A DNA stretch of 64,000 bases from Promerops cafer (Eukaryota; Chordata; Aves; Passeriformes; Nectariniidae), in the NCBI GenBank assembly GCA_013398275.1, contig VZSE01012476.1:1872610-1936609 (forward strand), in the 5' to 3' direction. The notes below the pieces were generated by a model. The model searched no databases and was not told where the DNA came from. It saw only the letters and a list, made by a program, of their open reading frames with translations. Positions 38,561-51,800 of this stretch are shown piece after piece. Positions within the stretch are counted from its first letter, which is position 1; each line of letters opens with the position of its first letter. The position numbers and the translations under genes are program-made.

Positions 38561-39714
38561 TTGTTCTGTTTCCACAGTGTGTGTGATTTAAGACTGACCT
38601 GCCCACTTCAGATAAATGTTAAGTTTCAAGATGGTACAAGGCTGAAGACAATATAAGCTTGCATCACTTGCAAAATGTGGTACTTACTGTCATTTAATCT
38701 GTTATATTCATATCACATCTGGTTTTAGCTCCACTGAAAATAAATGTTGGTTTCATAAAGGAAGCATACATGTTTCAGTGTAGCTCTTTAGCAGGGTATA
38801 ACACCATAAAAATATAGGATATAGTAAGTGATAAAAATATTACAATATGAGTGATCATTGAGCAAAAGTAATATCCATTACAGGTAGGTTAGACCACCTT
38901 AGCTTTAGTCAGGTTAAGCTCAAGATACAGGATCAGAAAACACTGCAAATGGTAAGACAAATCTTACTGGGTTTTCTCACCTTTAGTTTTTGGATAAAAT
39001 AGCTTTACTGCCAGCTATCCAGGGAATCTAAGTTTTGACTTATTTAATTTGTGATGAAAAAGTATGATCATTATCATTAATTTACATAGTTTAATACATT
39101 TCTATTATTAAGATAATACAAGCTTGACTACTCTATTGCATTCCTCTGGCCATAAGCCTTCAATCTGTGTTTATACAGAGGTACTCATGCAGAAGTGCAA
39201 GATTCAACTGAGATGGTAAAAAAATCCTACCTAGTGGTTAGCATTATAAACTAATGAAACACTGAATTAGAAATTTTGAAACGAAGTTTGTTCTAGATTT
39301 TACATATTTTTTTCTTTTATATGATTTTGATTTTCATTCTATAAGCACATAATCATTTGGAGCCCTTTCATACCTCTGTAGCCTGTGGATGTTTCACACG
39401 ATTGTTCTCCACTATATGAAGTTCTCAGGTAAAATTATTTCCTTCAGTTACTGCCAACATATACTGCCTCAGGCACCTCTGGGATTTTCAGTAGTGGAAA
39501 GGGGGCTAAATTACAGAACCAATGAACAGTAATAGCTATTACAAATGCCCCTGGACAAACCTTGCAGCTGTAGGTAACACGGGACTAGTGGTGAGATGAA
39601 ATAAGGATGAAAAAGTCAAAACAAACATCCTTTGCTTTGTTAACTCGCTTTACTCCACTAGGAAAAAGCAGAAGTACATTTTGGCTTGCAGGAGATCTTA
39701 CAGCACCTTCCAGT

Positions 39715-40035
39715 AACTAAAGGTGACCTACCTACAAGAAAGCTTAACAGGAACTTTTTACATGGGCATGTAGTGATAGAACAAGGGGAATGACTCCAAA
39801 CTGAAAGAGGGCAGGTTTAGACTGGATATTAGGAAAATATTCTTTGCTGTGATAGTGGTGAGACATTGGAACAGGTTGCCCAGAGAAGCTGTGTCCTGGA
39901 ACGATTCAAAGACATGTTGGATGGGGCATTGAGAAGCCTGGTCCAGTGGAATATGTTCCTGCCCATGGCAAGGGTGTTGGAACTAGATGACATTTCGTGT
40001 CTCTTCTAACCCAAACTCTTCCATGATTCTACGGT
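39715..40035 (+). mobile_element. CR1 LINE fragment, 3' end only
   Basis: The plus strand follows the CR1 ORF2 C-terminus and 3' UTR: GACATTGGAACAGGTTGCCCAGAGAAGCTG, then TGGATGGGGCATTGAGAAGCCTGGTCCAG, ending TCTAACCCAAACTCTTCCATGATTCTACG. Heavily 5'-truncated, no open frame, inserted in the sense opposite to the opsin gene. Confidence 0.9.
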
Positions 40036-42512
40036 TGTGACCGAAGGCTTTGCTACATACATTATGGTTGGCATGCTGTGAACCAAGGCCCTCTGCTTTG
40101 GCTGCCCTCCTGGACAGCACTGGCTGGGGACTGGCCTCTCACACAGTGGCACAGTTAATGTCTTATCAAGTGCACGGTGATCACCAGGGAAGGAAGCCTT
40201 TGGGCACTGCACATTTCTTCTTTTCATTGCACAGCAGCATCACTTCGCAGACAGACCTTCAGAAGTGTTTCTCTAGGGGACAATGCCACATTGCTGCTAC
40301 ATGTGGGACAATTAAGACTCCTCCAAGTCTTCAGTCAGGGAGTTTGCCTGAGGTCACTAGTTAGTCTCTGAAGTGGATTTAAACTACAGAAGGGTAAATA
40401 AGTGTAGCTAAGTTCTTGCATGCTGAAGTGTAAGTACAAAGCTCCGCATGTTTTACTATGCAAAACACCCTTCTGTACATTTAACCTTTCCAGTTTTATA
40501 AGTGGTGAGGAAAAGAAAAGAAACAAAAAACCACCACCAACAAAAACTCATGCTTTTTCTTATTGGGAAAAACATTTACTATATCATACCCTGAACTGAG
40601 TTGTTATGAGCGCTTGGTATTGATGTACACCATTTGCTGTAAACTTAAAGACTCATAAAACCACAGGCTATTTTTTATGGACATAATGCATCCAGAGATT
40701 AATGGATCAGGTCTTTAATTTCTATTAGCTTGTTATTAAAGATTATGATAGGCTTATTTTCTCCCTAGTTTATCTAAAGTATGAAAAGTGGCAAACCCAA
40801 TGAATTCCTATTTTCTGACCAGCCATTAATTTGATTTACAATGAATTTGTACGGTGCCTGATTTACGCTAAAGTTTTATCACTGCTTCTCTGCAAAACGC
40901 AGACAATTAACTAATGATTTATACTTCTGCAAGCACAGGGGAAAGAAGATCATAATCTTTTCGCATGTCTGTTTCCCTTCCAGCACCATCAGACCTCAAA
41001 GACGAATCTGATGACATGCTATAACATTCGGTCGACACTTTTTAATCAGAAATACTGAGAACAACCCTGAGTGAGTACACCTGTCACTCATGAGCTAGAT
41101 GTGTCTGTGCAAGCACAGCTGTTGATGTCCTTAAGGACTTTGAAAGGCATTTTATGTAGGATTGATTCACCTTACCTTTACTCTCCTGAAAGCTGAGATG
41201 GTGAACTTATAAGCCTTGCAGCTACACATACAAAAAAAAGAAAGTGAGCTTTCTCCTTTATTTCTCAGGATCTGACATTTTTCTCCACTGTTACAGAAAA
41301 CACTGAACTTTATTCCCTTGAGAGAGAATCCTTTAATAAAAACTGGTATAAATATAGTGCACAAAACTGAAATATTTTTGCAGTTGAAAGCAGTAAGCCC
41401 CAAAAATCAATACTATATTTACAGTATTTTCATGATAGCTACCTAATAATCACTTCAACTCCTGGGAAAACCCTAATAGTTATGAAAGAGTACAAGACTA
41501 AGTACGCGCTTTAAAAATTACGCATGCTAGTAAATCTTCCTCCCAGCTAATGAAAGCAACTTTTTATTCAAGCAGGTTTCCCATTAAAATAAAATGAAAA
41601 AAAAGATCAGCTAACAGGAGTAATCAGTACTTGCTTCACTGAAGTATTCTTGAACAAAAATGCAAGGATATAACTGTCTGAAACGTGAAATCCTGACATC
41701 TGAAAATTGCTGTTTATAAAAGTATGAGTGTCAGAATGCTACAGATTTTGCTTGAAAAGTTATGCTTTTTGTACTTTATGTTATGGCCTGGCATTAAATA
41801 ACAATGACATCGTGGCATAATAACTATTATAGCATTTTTTTGGAAAATAATTGAAAACAAGTACGATTAAAAATATAATAACTATTGATGCACCATATCC
41901 TCCTTTCAAGGTCAAACTATTTCCTTGTTTTGTTACAATATAATTTGCTTCTTTTAATGCTACTCATCCTATGTACCAGCAGCTGAAAAAAAGTTTCTGG
42001 TTTTGAGAATAATCTCCCTGATGTGATTTTCATTCTCTACTGAGCACAGAGGGAACACAGAGAAAAAAAATAAGCTAGATAGATTCTTAAAATGCCTTGA
42101 TTTCTCACAGGTGATTTCTCAAACCATCTGCTTTCCTTCAGTACAATAGGAATAGTAGTATCAGATTTGCAAAGCCTTGGAAAATCAGTGTATATTCACA
42201 GCATCTTCAAACCATCAAAGGAAAAAATGTATGGAAATCACTGAAGGAAGAAAGGAAGGAGGAGATCTATCTGTCTAAAAAATGGTGTGAGGGTAAAGGA
42301 GAAAAGCAATTGTACTCATGGGCTGTGAAGATGAGAGTGGTTACAGAAATTATCAGAAAATTTTTAAACAGAGAGAGTTGATATGCAAGGATTTCTTATA
42401 TATGTAATACCATCTACAGATTGCAATCTGAGTCTAAATAAATGACATATTCAACAGAATTTAATAACTTACTAAGAAATAGTAATACAACTAGTAGATA
42501 CGACTTTTTGTC

Positions 42513-42527
42513 TTTTTTTTTTTTTTT
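42513..42527 (+). repeat. Poly-T run of 15
   Basis: 15 T residues followed by CCATGGCTTCTTTATTCCAG. On the plus strand it looks like a pyrimidine tract plus acceptor, but no coding exon follows. Confidence 0.8.
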
Positions 42528-45500
42528 CCATGGCTTCTTTATTCCAGATATCACCTCACCTACAGAATTCTAATAATTTTGATCATGTTTAGAAGCCAAG
42601 AAGACTTGAAAATAATCTGAACTTCAAAGAATTGATCACTGGTCACAGATACATACTATATTCAGTCTAATGTCTTTCAGTGCTCCTCTACTTCGAAACA
42701 ACAAAAAGCTGTCAGCTTTCCTACTGGAGATATGGTCTAGAAATTCTGAAAAAAATACAGTGTTACATAGGAATGTAAATTGCTCTCTTAAAGCACATTC
42801 TTACTGCAGATACCATAGAATCAAACAATAAAAACACAGTGTCTATTATAACAAAATATTCCTGTTATCACAGAATCCAAAAAGTGGTCTGTTGCCAGCT
42901 TTGAGTTCTGGCTGTAGAATGGCTTGCACATGAAGAATTTGGCAGAGATCAAACAACTGCCCAGTAAGTAGATGTTGAAAATTTACTGCTAGGTGCTTGT
43001 TGAATGCTGTACAGAAAATTTGGAAATATTTATTTTTATTAATTTTTTTATGATAGGCTGTATTACTTTATAGCAGCTGATAATCCAGCCAATGCCTTTC
43101 ATTACATTTTGTAAGTTTATTACAATTCTCTCAATCTGAGACTTCTATTTTAATAAGTTCCCTTTTATTCATGACAATGTGACAGAAAACATCTATTAAT
43201 TCATTTGCAAACTAAATCTATTTTTTTTCTTTGAATGTAATTATTATATATTTATGGCAAGGTTTAAAAATTAAGGGCAAAACTATTTATCATTTTTCTC
43301 TATGCCACCAGAAACTAGGAGGGAAAGGATATATGAAGATCCAAAGGGAAAAAAAAAATAAAAATTATGAGTATATGGTAAAGAAATAACAAGATATGGC
43401 TGTCTAATGAGTATAGCTATCTGTTTAGGCTTAGATACAGCAAGGGTCAAACATATTTGAAATTAAGTCAAATTCCAAATGTACTTTGAAAGGGATGATC
43501 TACAGGAACCATACAATCAGGTCTACATCACCTTCACCTGAATTACTTTTCTTAGGACTTATTTTATTACTTAAACAACTAGAAAAATTTTGAACTTTGC
43601 TTCTATGACTACAATCCTTGTTTTATTTAGGGTTCTAAGAAAATATTTAATGCTGCCAAATTGCTTTATCAGTTTTCTCAACATAAATCATAACTTCAGT
43701 GCCATCAAAGATGAAGTTTCAGAAAATCAAGTTTCTCTATAAATAGGCACATGAAGCATACGAAAGAATGATGGAACAATAATTACGTTCCCATCCTACT
43801 CCTCGTATTATGTGAAGATTTTTTTCAGTTTAAATCACTAAGCATTCTGCCCTAACGTGCTCTCTTCCTCCGAATGATCATTTCCAAAAGAGGTGGAAAA
43901 CTGGAAATATTCACAGGTGTGGTCCTTCTACTTTGTTGTCCTTTCCTGACTACTTAAATTAATAATGATACAATAAATGCTTTTACGGAGGTTGTTTAAC
44001 TGTTCCAAATAGTATAGATATAAAACAAGATTAAGGAATCAGACATTATAAAATTTACCTCTCTTCTTTCCTTTTTCCTTTTCCTTTTATTCTCTTAGAC
44101 TTCCTGTGTGGGCACAGGAGATTTCAAAACCACCACTGTTGTTTATACCCAAGTCTTTAAAAAATAACCTGGAGTCAAAATCTCACAATACAGATTTAAA
44201 AATTAGTTTCCTTGGGTTTATAACCAAGTGTTAATTTCACTCTGGGGCAATACTTCTTACATAAGAGATGGAAGCACTTTTCCTCCAGTAAATTTGGTAC
44301 TTTGAAATCTGGAAGAGGAGTAAGAAGGAGGAATAGACACCTCTCTACTGTGTAACTTTGACTTCCCAGGTCCCCAACAAGATGATAAGACTCATAAAAG
44401 TCAGGAGATGAGACAAAAAAAGGTTATCTGGTTCTCCTATGATATCTCAAAGTCAGAAGTCATGTGACACTTTTCAAAAGAAACAAAAAATTTGCTGTAA
44501 AGGGAAATAGTTGGGTAATTCCCCTACCTGGACTCACATTTTGGTCACTAGTCAAAACTAGAAGTTTTTGAGGAATTAAGCAATAACAGGTGCATCACAG
44601 GATGGAGGAGAAGACATACCGGTAAGGCCAACTTCTGCCTCATATAATCTTTAAATTTTCCTTAAATATTTTTTCTGTTTTCTTTCTTTTTTGATTTTTC
44701 TTAAAAACTCTCAAAGTAGAACTGGAGTAATGACAGGAAAAAAACAAAACAAAACAAAAACCATCACACTATAGGATGATCAGGTCGCGTTGTAAGTCCA
44801 TCTACTCCAGAACCCCATAAAACCTTGGCCCTTTGCCCACTTCAACACAGTCTCTTGCAGAGTAAGAATTGCATGTTTAAGTCTTTGTGCTCTGCTTACA
44901 GTCCTTTTTATAGTTTGCCATGTCCTAGCTACGTTTCACGAAAAGTTGCTAAGCTTTGTTCAGGCACGGCTTTCAGTGAAAGAAGACTGACAAGGAGATG
45001 AGAGTCTTTTATAAAACCAAACTGAAAACTTTCCTTGAAACATTCTTCTGGGACTCTTCTTGTCCTTGGGCAGGATTTTTGCATGTAAGTAGGAGATAAT
45101 GCAGGCTGAAGAGATCTCTTTTTAAAAGTTTTGCTTATTTTCATTATTCTGGTTCACATGAGTTCTCTGGGCCCCTCAGTGGAGGATTTTAATCACATTG
45201 TGTCTTTTGTGCTACAGTGATCACAATGCTAATCTCTGCAATTCCACATTTGGGAGCCCACTTTTCAAAGTGTAAACAACTGACACTGACTTCAGAAAGA
45301 ACATTTTTCCAGAGGGAATGAAAGAGTAGAGTCACAGAGAAGCATCATAAGCCAAAAACTGAAAAAAAAACCCAAACCACGTGATTGTACAAGGAAAAAT
45401 AAACCATCCTCAATTTCCTTCCCTTGTGCTGTAGAATGTGCATGAATAAAATATATGTGAATAAATTCTGTGAGGGAGAAAATTTTGCCCCTTTGATCAG

Positions 45501-45571
45501 ACTCAACCATTCAGATAAAGCCAGCCTGGAAAAAAAACCCTGTAACTTTAAAGAAAAATGTAATTCCTAAG

Positions 45572-45617
45572 GTGATAAATGGCAAGAGATAAATTCAAGC
45601 GTGATAAATGGCAAGAG
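45572..45617 (+). repeat. 17-bp direct repeat with 29-bp period
   Basis: GTGATAAATGGCAAGAG occurs at 45,572-45,588 and again, identical, at 45,601-45,617. Confidence 0.85.
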
Positions 45618-47950
45618 CACTGAGATAGTGGTGGAGTTGTGTTTTAATGCTGTTTAATGGCATTTGCTATTAACATCATTTATACAAGGAAGTTATTGAC
45701 TTCTAATTCCTTGAAAAGATGATCTTTCATAAAACCTGTATTACTGAAATCCTTTTTACTGTTACAGATTGCAGATGACTTTATGGGATCTATTAATGCT
45801 TCAAGTGACAGAATGCTACAGCACCTGACTAAATTTAGAGAAGAAAAAGAGGAAGCAGACCTATAATCACTGTCCACACAAAGAAAAAATGAAGGCACCA
45901 TGCTAATTCTTGCATTAGCTATCCCAAATATCTTAAGATATTTCTTCCACCTCAATAAATTTACACTGCACTGTTAATAATGGCATAACTCCTGCACTCT
46001 TGATTTCAGGGTGCAATACCATTATTGCTACAATGCTCTAACATAAAAACCTTCTATAGATCTGGCAAAATTATGAAATGCAGTCAGAAGATGTAGCAAG
46101 GAGTGGAATTTGGGATAATGCACTTATTATGTTTGCCATGTTCCCATATTTCTTCAAATAGATAACACAGAGGATCACAGAAGGACTTTAATCTACAAGG
46201 CCAGAAAATGGCAAGATAATTAATTTTTTTTTTTTGTCCACACCAGAAAGTTACAGCATTACAATGAATGGAACTCTCTTAACCTTTTTTTAAATTATCC
46301 TACCTAGTCTTTGTACTTTTGTATAAGAACTACTATATGTTCATTTGCATATTGCTCATCTCATCCTCTAGTTGAAACATGACATGCTTTAGCATTTCAT
46401 GAACTACCCCATTTATTACAGAACAGTTAAAGGACCTCAGACCAAAGGGAAAAAAGTCTGTACTTCAGTGACTGTGTCATGATATGTTCATTAGAAATTT
46501 ATATATATGTCACAAAAAAATTATGAAATGCAAGATTTTAGGATTATGGTGGTGAAAATAGTTCCTGGTACATCACAGAAAGCTGAGGACTGGTAAGTTT
46601 GCTGATTGAGATTCTCTTTGGTGAATATAACTTACCAAGAAAATCTTTTACAAACACCAGGAAAGCATTAGACATTTTGTGTGAAAATTTAGGGTTTAGC
46701 TATTCAAGACTTCACAAGTACTCAGGCAGCTCTTAGGACCCCTAGTCATAACAACTTAACGATATGATCTAATCCTCACTGATGTTCCTTTGCATTTACC
46801 AAGTATTAGTTCCCTAACGCCTGTCCCTCCAACAGGTTATGCAAGATTGGGTTCAATTTTCTTTCACTTCCACCATTTACAAAATTTCTCAGGATCCTCT
46901 AACCTCAGCACCTCACAGGCTTGCAGATCACTGTGGAAGGCATGAGGAGAATGGAGAGAGGATTGTGGAAAGTGCTCTTCCTTCCCTCTTTTTTTTTCCC
47001 TCTGCACAGTTGATTAATCAATCAACCTAATCTTCCACCCAGTCTACCCAGTCTTCATGACCAAATACAGAATGGCTATAGACTGCACATATCATTACTA
47101 TAACATGTCGTTCCTCAGTATGTTTGCCAAAACTTCTTGAAACCAATCAGGCAGATCAGTGAGATTATGAATGCCTTTGATATAACTGAATTTATAAAAA
47201 AAAAAGTGAATAGAATAACCCAAGTCTACATTTAGCACTAGAGGCTAAGTATGTGCTACAGAAGCTTCATCCATACAGATATTTATACATTGTGGATGAT
47301 GACTGTTGTCAGCAAGGGCAGTGAGGGCTGAAGGAAAGAGAAGTGAAAATTTTAAGGAACATGTAGCTTCTGCATGTTTTTAGTACCACATAGTTCCAAG
47401 ATCCTGCTTCTTACTTTGAGGTGATGGCAAAAGAAACTGCTGTCCAGAGATCAGATATGGACTGATACTTGAATGGTTTACAATCACAGCATTTTCTTTT
47501 CAATATTAATATCGCACAACTTTTAAGAGTACTAATATGTGATTCATAAAAGGGATTTTACTGGGCCACTCAGTACTCAAAGAGGAGAAGATTTCCCATT
47601 TGGGTCTTAAGTGTTCTCAAAGTTTTGACAAATTGTGTAAAACAATCAAACTTAATTCCTTATGACTAACCAAAGCAAAGTACATTCACTTTAATTCTGT
47701 AGGAGAGCCTCAATTCAGGGATTTACTACTTTTTTTCCCTTTTAACACCCTTAATTAATTCATGTGAACATTTCAGACAGTTGCTTTTTAGAGAACACCT
47801 ATACATTAATTCCTCTCATTATTCATCATTAAACCACTTCATTACTGTCCCAAGAGTATTCAAACTTCACAATACCACACCCTTTTCAGGGTCTTTTGTT
47901 TCATTTTGGAATATCTGCAGTGCGCCTTAAACCACTGAGAGAAGTATCAT

Positions 47951-47987
47951 TGTAGTAGTAGGAGTAGTAGTAGTAGTGGTAATGGTG
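47951..47987 (+). repeat. (TAG)n trinucleotide microsatellite
   Basis: TGTAGTAGTAGGAGTAGTAGTAGTAGTGG: an interrupted TAG repeat about 520 bases downstream of opsin exon 2 on the sense strand. It reads CTA on the opsin strand. Confidence 0.85.
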
Positions 47988-48505
47988 GCTGTAGTTAGAA
48001 GGAAAATTTAAATGTGGCCTACAATTACAAGGAGAAGCTGATCCTTGGGATAACTCAATAAATCACAGTAGAATTTCATTACTGTAGAGCAAAGATTCCA
48101 GAGATTAAGAAGCAGAAATTATTAAATGTTATACTCCAAAACCAGGAAGAAGCATTTGCACAGATATCTAATTCATAAATAGGTTTTCATTACAAATGAA
48201 AACTTCACTCTGATATGCCAGTTTTCCCATATCCTGTTTTCCACAGTATTACCAACCACAAAATCAGCATGTGTATGATGTTATCTCTTTGTTTTGACAG
48301 GAGTTTCAGGAGAACTAAAAAGATTGTTGAAGACCTCATGCTCCTTCCTTGAGGATTTCTGCGGTCTTTTCAATTTCATTTTGGCTCGCTGATTTGCTCT
48401 CTGCCATCAGTACTTCCAAATTTGATTTGGAAAAAGAGAAATGCAAAGAGAAATACAGGACATGCCTCAGAGCAGTCTTCACTGTGAGAGCAGGCAGCTG
48501 CTTAC

Positions 48506-48831
48506 CTGTTTAACTGCGTAGAGGAGGCGCCCGTAGCAGTACATCATGACCATCACGGGCACAACCAAGCAGAAGATGAAGAGACAGATGATGTAGGATG
48601 TGGACTCAGCCGACTCTGAGGACCAGCGTACTGAACAGCTTGTGCCTGCACCTTCTACTCCGTAACTGCTCCAGCCGAGCAGAGGTGGCACGGTCCAGAC
48701 CAGGGAGTAAATCCAAGAGCCACCAACTGCCAGCAGAGCCTTGCGGAAACCATCGCTGCGCTTGTGGCACAGGGTGAGAGTGCTGTAGCGCTCGTAGGAC
48801 AGCACAGCCAGGGAGATCAGGGACACCACGC
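48506..48831 (-). CDS. TMT-type opsin, exon 2 (end of TM3 to TM5)
   Basis: Internal exon of a light-sensing G-protein-coupled receptor. Translation gives 108 full codons plus two bases completing a split Gly codon. Counting from the first full codon, an ERY triplet (the DRY position ending TM3) is at 13-15, TM4 at about 31-50, GWSSYG and a Glu at 51-59 in extracellular loop 2, the disulphide Cys at 65 and TM5 at about 79-100. The acceptor reads ...GGTTCATTGCAG|GC (phase 1) and the donor CAG|GTAAGC (phase 0). The pattern YERYSTLT...GGSWIYSLVWTVPPLLGW is characteristic of TMT opsins, relatives of OPN3/encephalopsin found in fish, amphibians, reptiles and birds. Human OPN3 differs clearly here. 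There are no stops or frameshifts. An open frame reads upstream past the acceptor to 48,898, but that part does not resemble TM3 and is intron. TMT1/2/3 subclass cannot be fixed from memory; no standard bird symbol is given. Confidence 0.93.
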
Positions 48832-51800
48832 CTGCAATGAACCAAGCAGTAGAAATGCTTACTTCCATTATTTTGCATGTATCCATTCCAAGTCCCAAGA
48901 AAGCAGATGATTTTTTTGGTTATTATATATTTGAAGCAACAGTGAAAACTATTTCCATTTTTCTCTATGCGTTAATCCTCACTGGTCCTGGTTGCTCTGT
49001 CCATTATGTCAAATTTTGTTTAACTCAGATTTATCTTACATTAGAAGATTTTTATACTTGACAGATATTCATCTTCTAGTCAGGTTTTCGCCTTTATCTT
49101 TTTTAGTATTACTCAGGGGAAATCCATTTTCTATCTGAGCTAATAAAACGGTGAAAGATTCTCTTGATAAGAACTATTCCATTTTTAAAATCTATGAGCA
49201 TTTTCAAATAGTGCATTGACTAAAAAAAGCCATATATTCAAGACTGGGAGCCCCAAAGTGAAAGAAGATTTTGCTTCTTTGCTGTCCCCATCAGATGGAT
49301 GAACCTTCAGTTCTGACCACTCATATACGGAAAAAACAGACAACCACATCATGACTGGAATATGGCAAGTTGCAACTTTATTTACATATATATTACACTA
49401 TCAGGTTTAAAAGTGATTTAGGTTAATCTTAAGCCCTAGGTGTCATAATCTTGCAGAGGAAGGCTTTAAAATTTGGGTTGTAGGATATTTCTATTCTCTT
49501 TTTCAAGGTTTGGGACCCAACCCCCTCTACAAAACTTTATGGTTTTCCATGGCAGGTTCTTAGTCACGACTCAGTGGAGAGGGTTTTGTTATTTCCTGTG
49601 GTTTTGTTCTCCTTGCAGCTTCCTTGCAATTCCTGGTGACACAACATTGGATACCACTTCCAGGATTTATGACAGAAGGAACATGTTTGAAGAGCTTTAA
49701 AACCATATTTTCCAATGTTTTACAGTCCTCTTCTTTAGGTCTTGTAAGAGGAAAAACCTGAATAGATCAGTGTCAGTCCAGCTCTTTCCACAAGTTTTGC
49801 CTTGATCTTTGCTAATAGCAAAGATCAACTATACAGTAGCACTGAGATATACAGCCTGCCAAAATTCTCCGATTTTGTGTGGTACCTACTCCCAGCAAAT
49901 GGGCTAAAAGAAAAGGTGCTCTTCAAGGGAATCCATAGTTGTAATCCATTTTCCCCATTTAACTGTCAGCTTCTCCTACAGCTCCTTCCCAGGCATGGAA
50001 TAGAGGTAAATCAGAGACTTCCCTTGGGAATGGCACTACTCTATCCTTTACCTGGGCAAAAAAGCCACACACAGACCCACACAGGGCACAGTGGGATATT
50101 CCCCCCAGTCACAGCATTTTGCTCCACTTTTCCTTAAAATTCAGTGATTCATTTCTGAGTTAACTGGATGCAGGCACCAGTCATCCTGACAACAATTTGC
50201 AGTTATTTTGTGTAGAGCTGGGTACGGCAAAGGACCTGTGGGAAATGCAAGCACTGCTTGCTGCAATAGGATGCTTTATTTTTCAAGGGAAAATAAAGCA
50301 AAAGGGTGTGAGGAGAAGGCAACTTTTGAAGAAGAAAATGTCTTTCTTGCTAAAAGAGTCTACTAAATTATTTTCCGTACATTACTGAGCAGTCAGTCTT
50401 AAAGAGTAGATACATTTACAGCTGTAATAGCTCCACTAAATTTGGCTGACTTATAAGCTTGCTTTAAGGCTAGGCTATTTTAGAGACAGGGGAGACTTTC
50501 TCATCATCCCTCACCTAATCTGATTTCCTAGATAACACTGCCCTTGAAAGCCCTTGGACTCAAGAGCAAAGAATCTACTGCTCTCTTCATGGTCCCAGCC
50601 CACACTTCATTATCTTCACTTGCTTAGCATTGCCGCTTTCCATGTTTTTATCTGCTTGACTAAAGAGCTCCTCTCTGTCAAAAACATTTATCTCCTATTG
50701 GTACCTAAGGCAAAAATCCAGATTTTATATTTGAAACTTAGGCCTCTGTCAGGTGGCCTCTCCCTTCCCAGCTGGGTGCTCTACAGCACGGATCTATTGT
50801 TCTTACTGTACCTCTGATGGCAGTTGAGACTGCATTTTCCCTATTTTGATGAGATGGCAAGTGAGTTGTACTTTTGCTGAGGATATCCCACACTCCTGCG
50901 TGTGTGGGGCTGCCTGGAAAACCCAGACAGGGTGTTCAGATTTCCCAAGCTCAGGCCCTGGATTCCTGCTTTCACTGCTGGGCTCTCAGGTCCAGCCTGG
51001 CTGCCAGCTCTGCCTGCTCATCCCTGTGGCTGTGCTACTGCCCAGCAGCTTCTTCTGCTGTGTGTTGTCCTGATTTATGGCATCATTTACACTTCCTCTT
51101 ATCTCCACCTGTTGCCTAAGGAAGATGCCTAGCTTTTCTCACACTGGTATTTATGATGGATGGCTTTATGGTGTGGCTCTGGAGACAACTGACCATGAAT
51201 GCAGGATAAGTTGTTTTCAGATGCAGAAGAGTTCTGTCTTACACCGGCATAGAATTATTGTTCAGGTATTAAATTAGGATCATGGTGATGTCAGTCAAGA
51301 ATAAATCAAATATTACAAATCAGACAAAAGCACAAAAGTTGCCTTTAAATTATAGAAAATAATTTTCTTCTCTATACAGAAGAAAACTCAAGACACTTAA
51401 TTGCACATCTTGGCAGGAGCCAATTCATCTTCTCTCACCTTATTATTGAGTTCCACTGACATGACACAAACTACATTTTTCTCTGGAGGACAAAAATTGT
51501 AATTTATGGAATCCCAGACCACAAAAGTTCAGGAAAAAATGCCATCATTTTTGAGTTTGGTACAGTAAGACTTCAAGGTTTGAACTTTTTAATAGCACTA
51601 CAATTAATACCACTATGCATTGACTTCTAAAACTTTGAAGATAAGGGAAAATGAGGAGTACACTGAAGAGGTAGTTCATAAGAGATAAAATAATTTAACA
51701 CTCTTTCTTTATGTGGTTCAAACTTAGCAAGCGCAGCTAACTTTTCAGAAAAATTACAATAACTTTGAAAGAATAGAACAAGTGCTTTGAAAGACAAAAA

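Larger units (their letters stand above)
18163..48505 (-). other. Intron 2 of the TMT opsin gene (about 30.3 kb)
   Basis: Bounded by the consensus donor of exon 2 and acceptor of exon 3, both phase 0. No further exon is needed between them: the conceptual join YAVKQ|VGKIH is continuous with the family at the TM5-ICL3 border. The intron is AT-rich and contains CR1 fragments (25.2, 27.0, 39.7 kb), a misassembled duplication (20.1-20.7 kb), an AT microsatellite (26.1 kb), purine and poly-T tracts, and a GC-richer patch near 36.2 kb. Open frames inside it, including a T-rich hydrophobic plus-strand frame at 32,910-33,254, resemble no known protein. Nothing else of 300 bases or more was recognised. 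Confidence 0.8.

Noticed and set aside
42800..42880. CCATAGAATCA and ATCACAGAATCC as minus-strand CR1 termini
   Set aside because: The terminal octamer-like words are present, but the adjacent sequence does not continue into the CR1 3' UTR.
48832..48898. Met-initiated start for opsin exon 2
   Set aside because: The upstream residues do not look like TM3 and a good acceptor lies at 48,832-48,833. The frame simply stays open in the intron.
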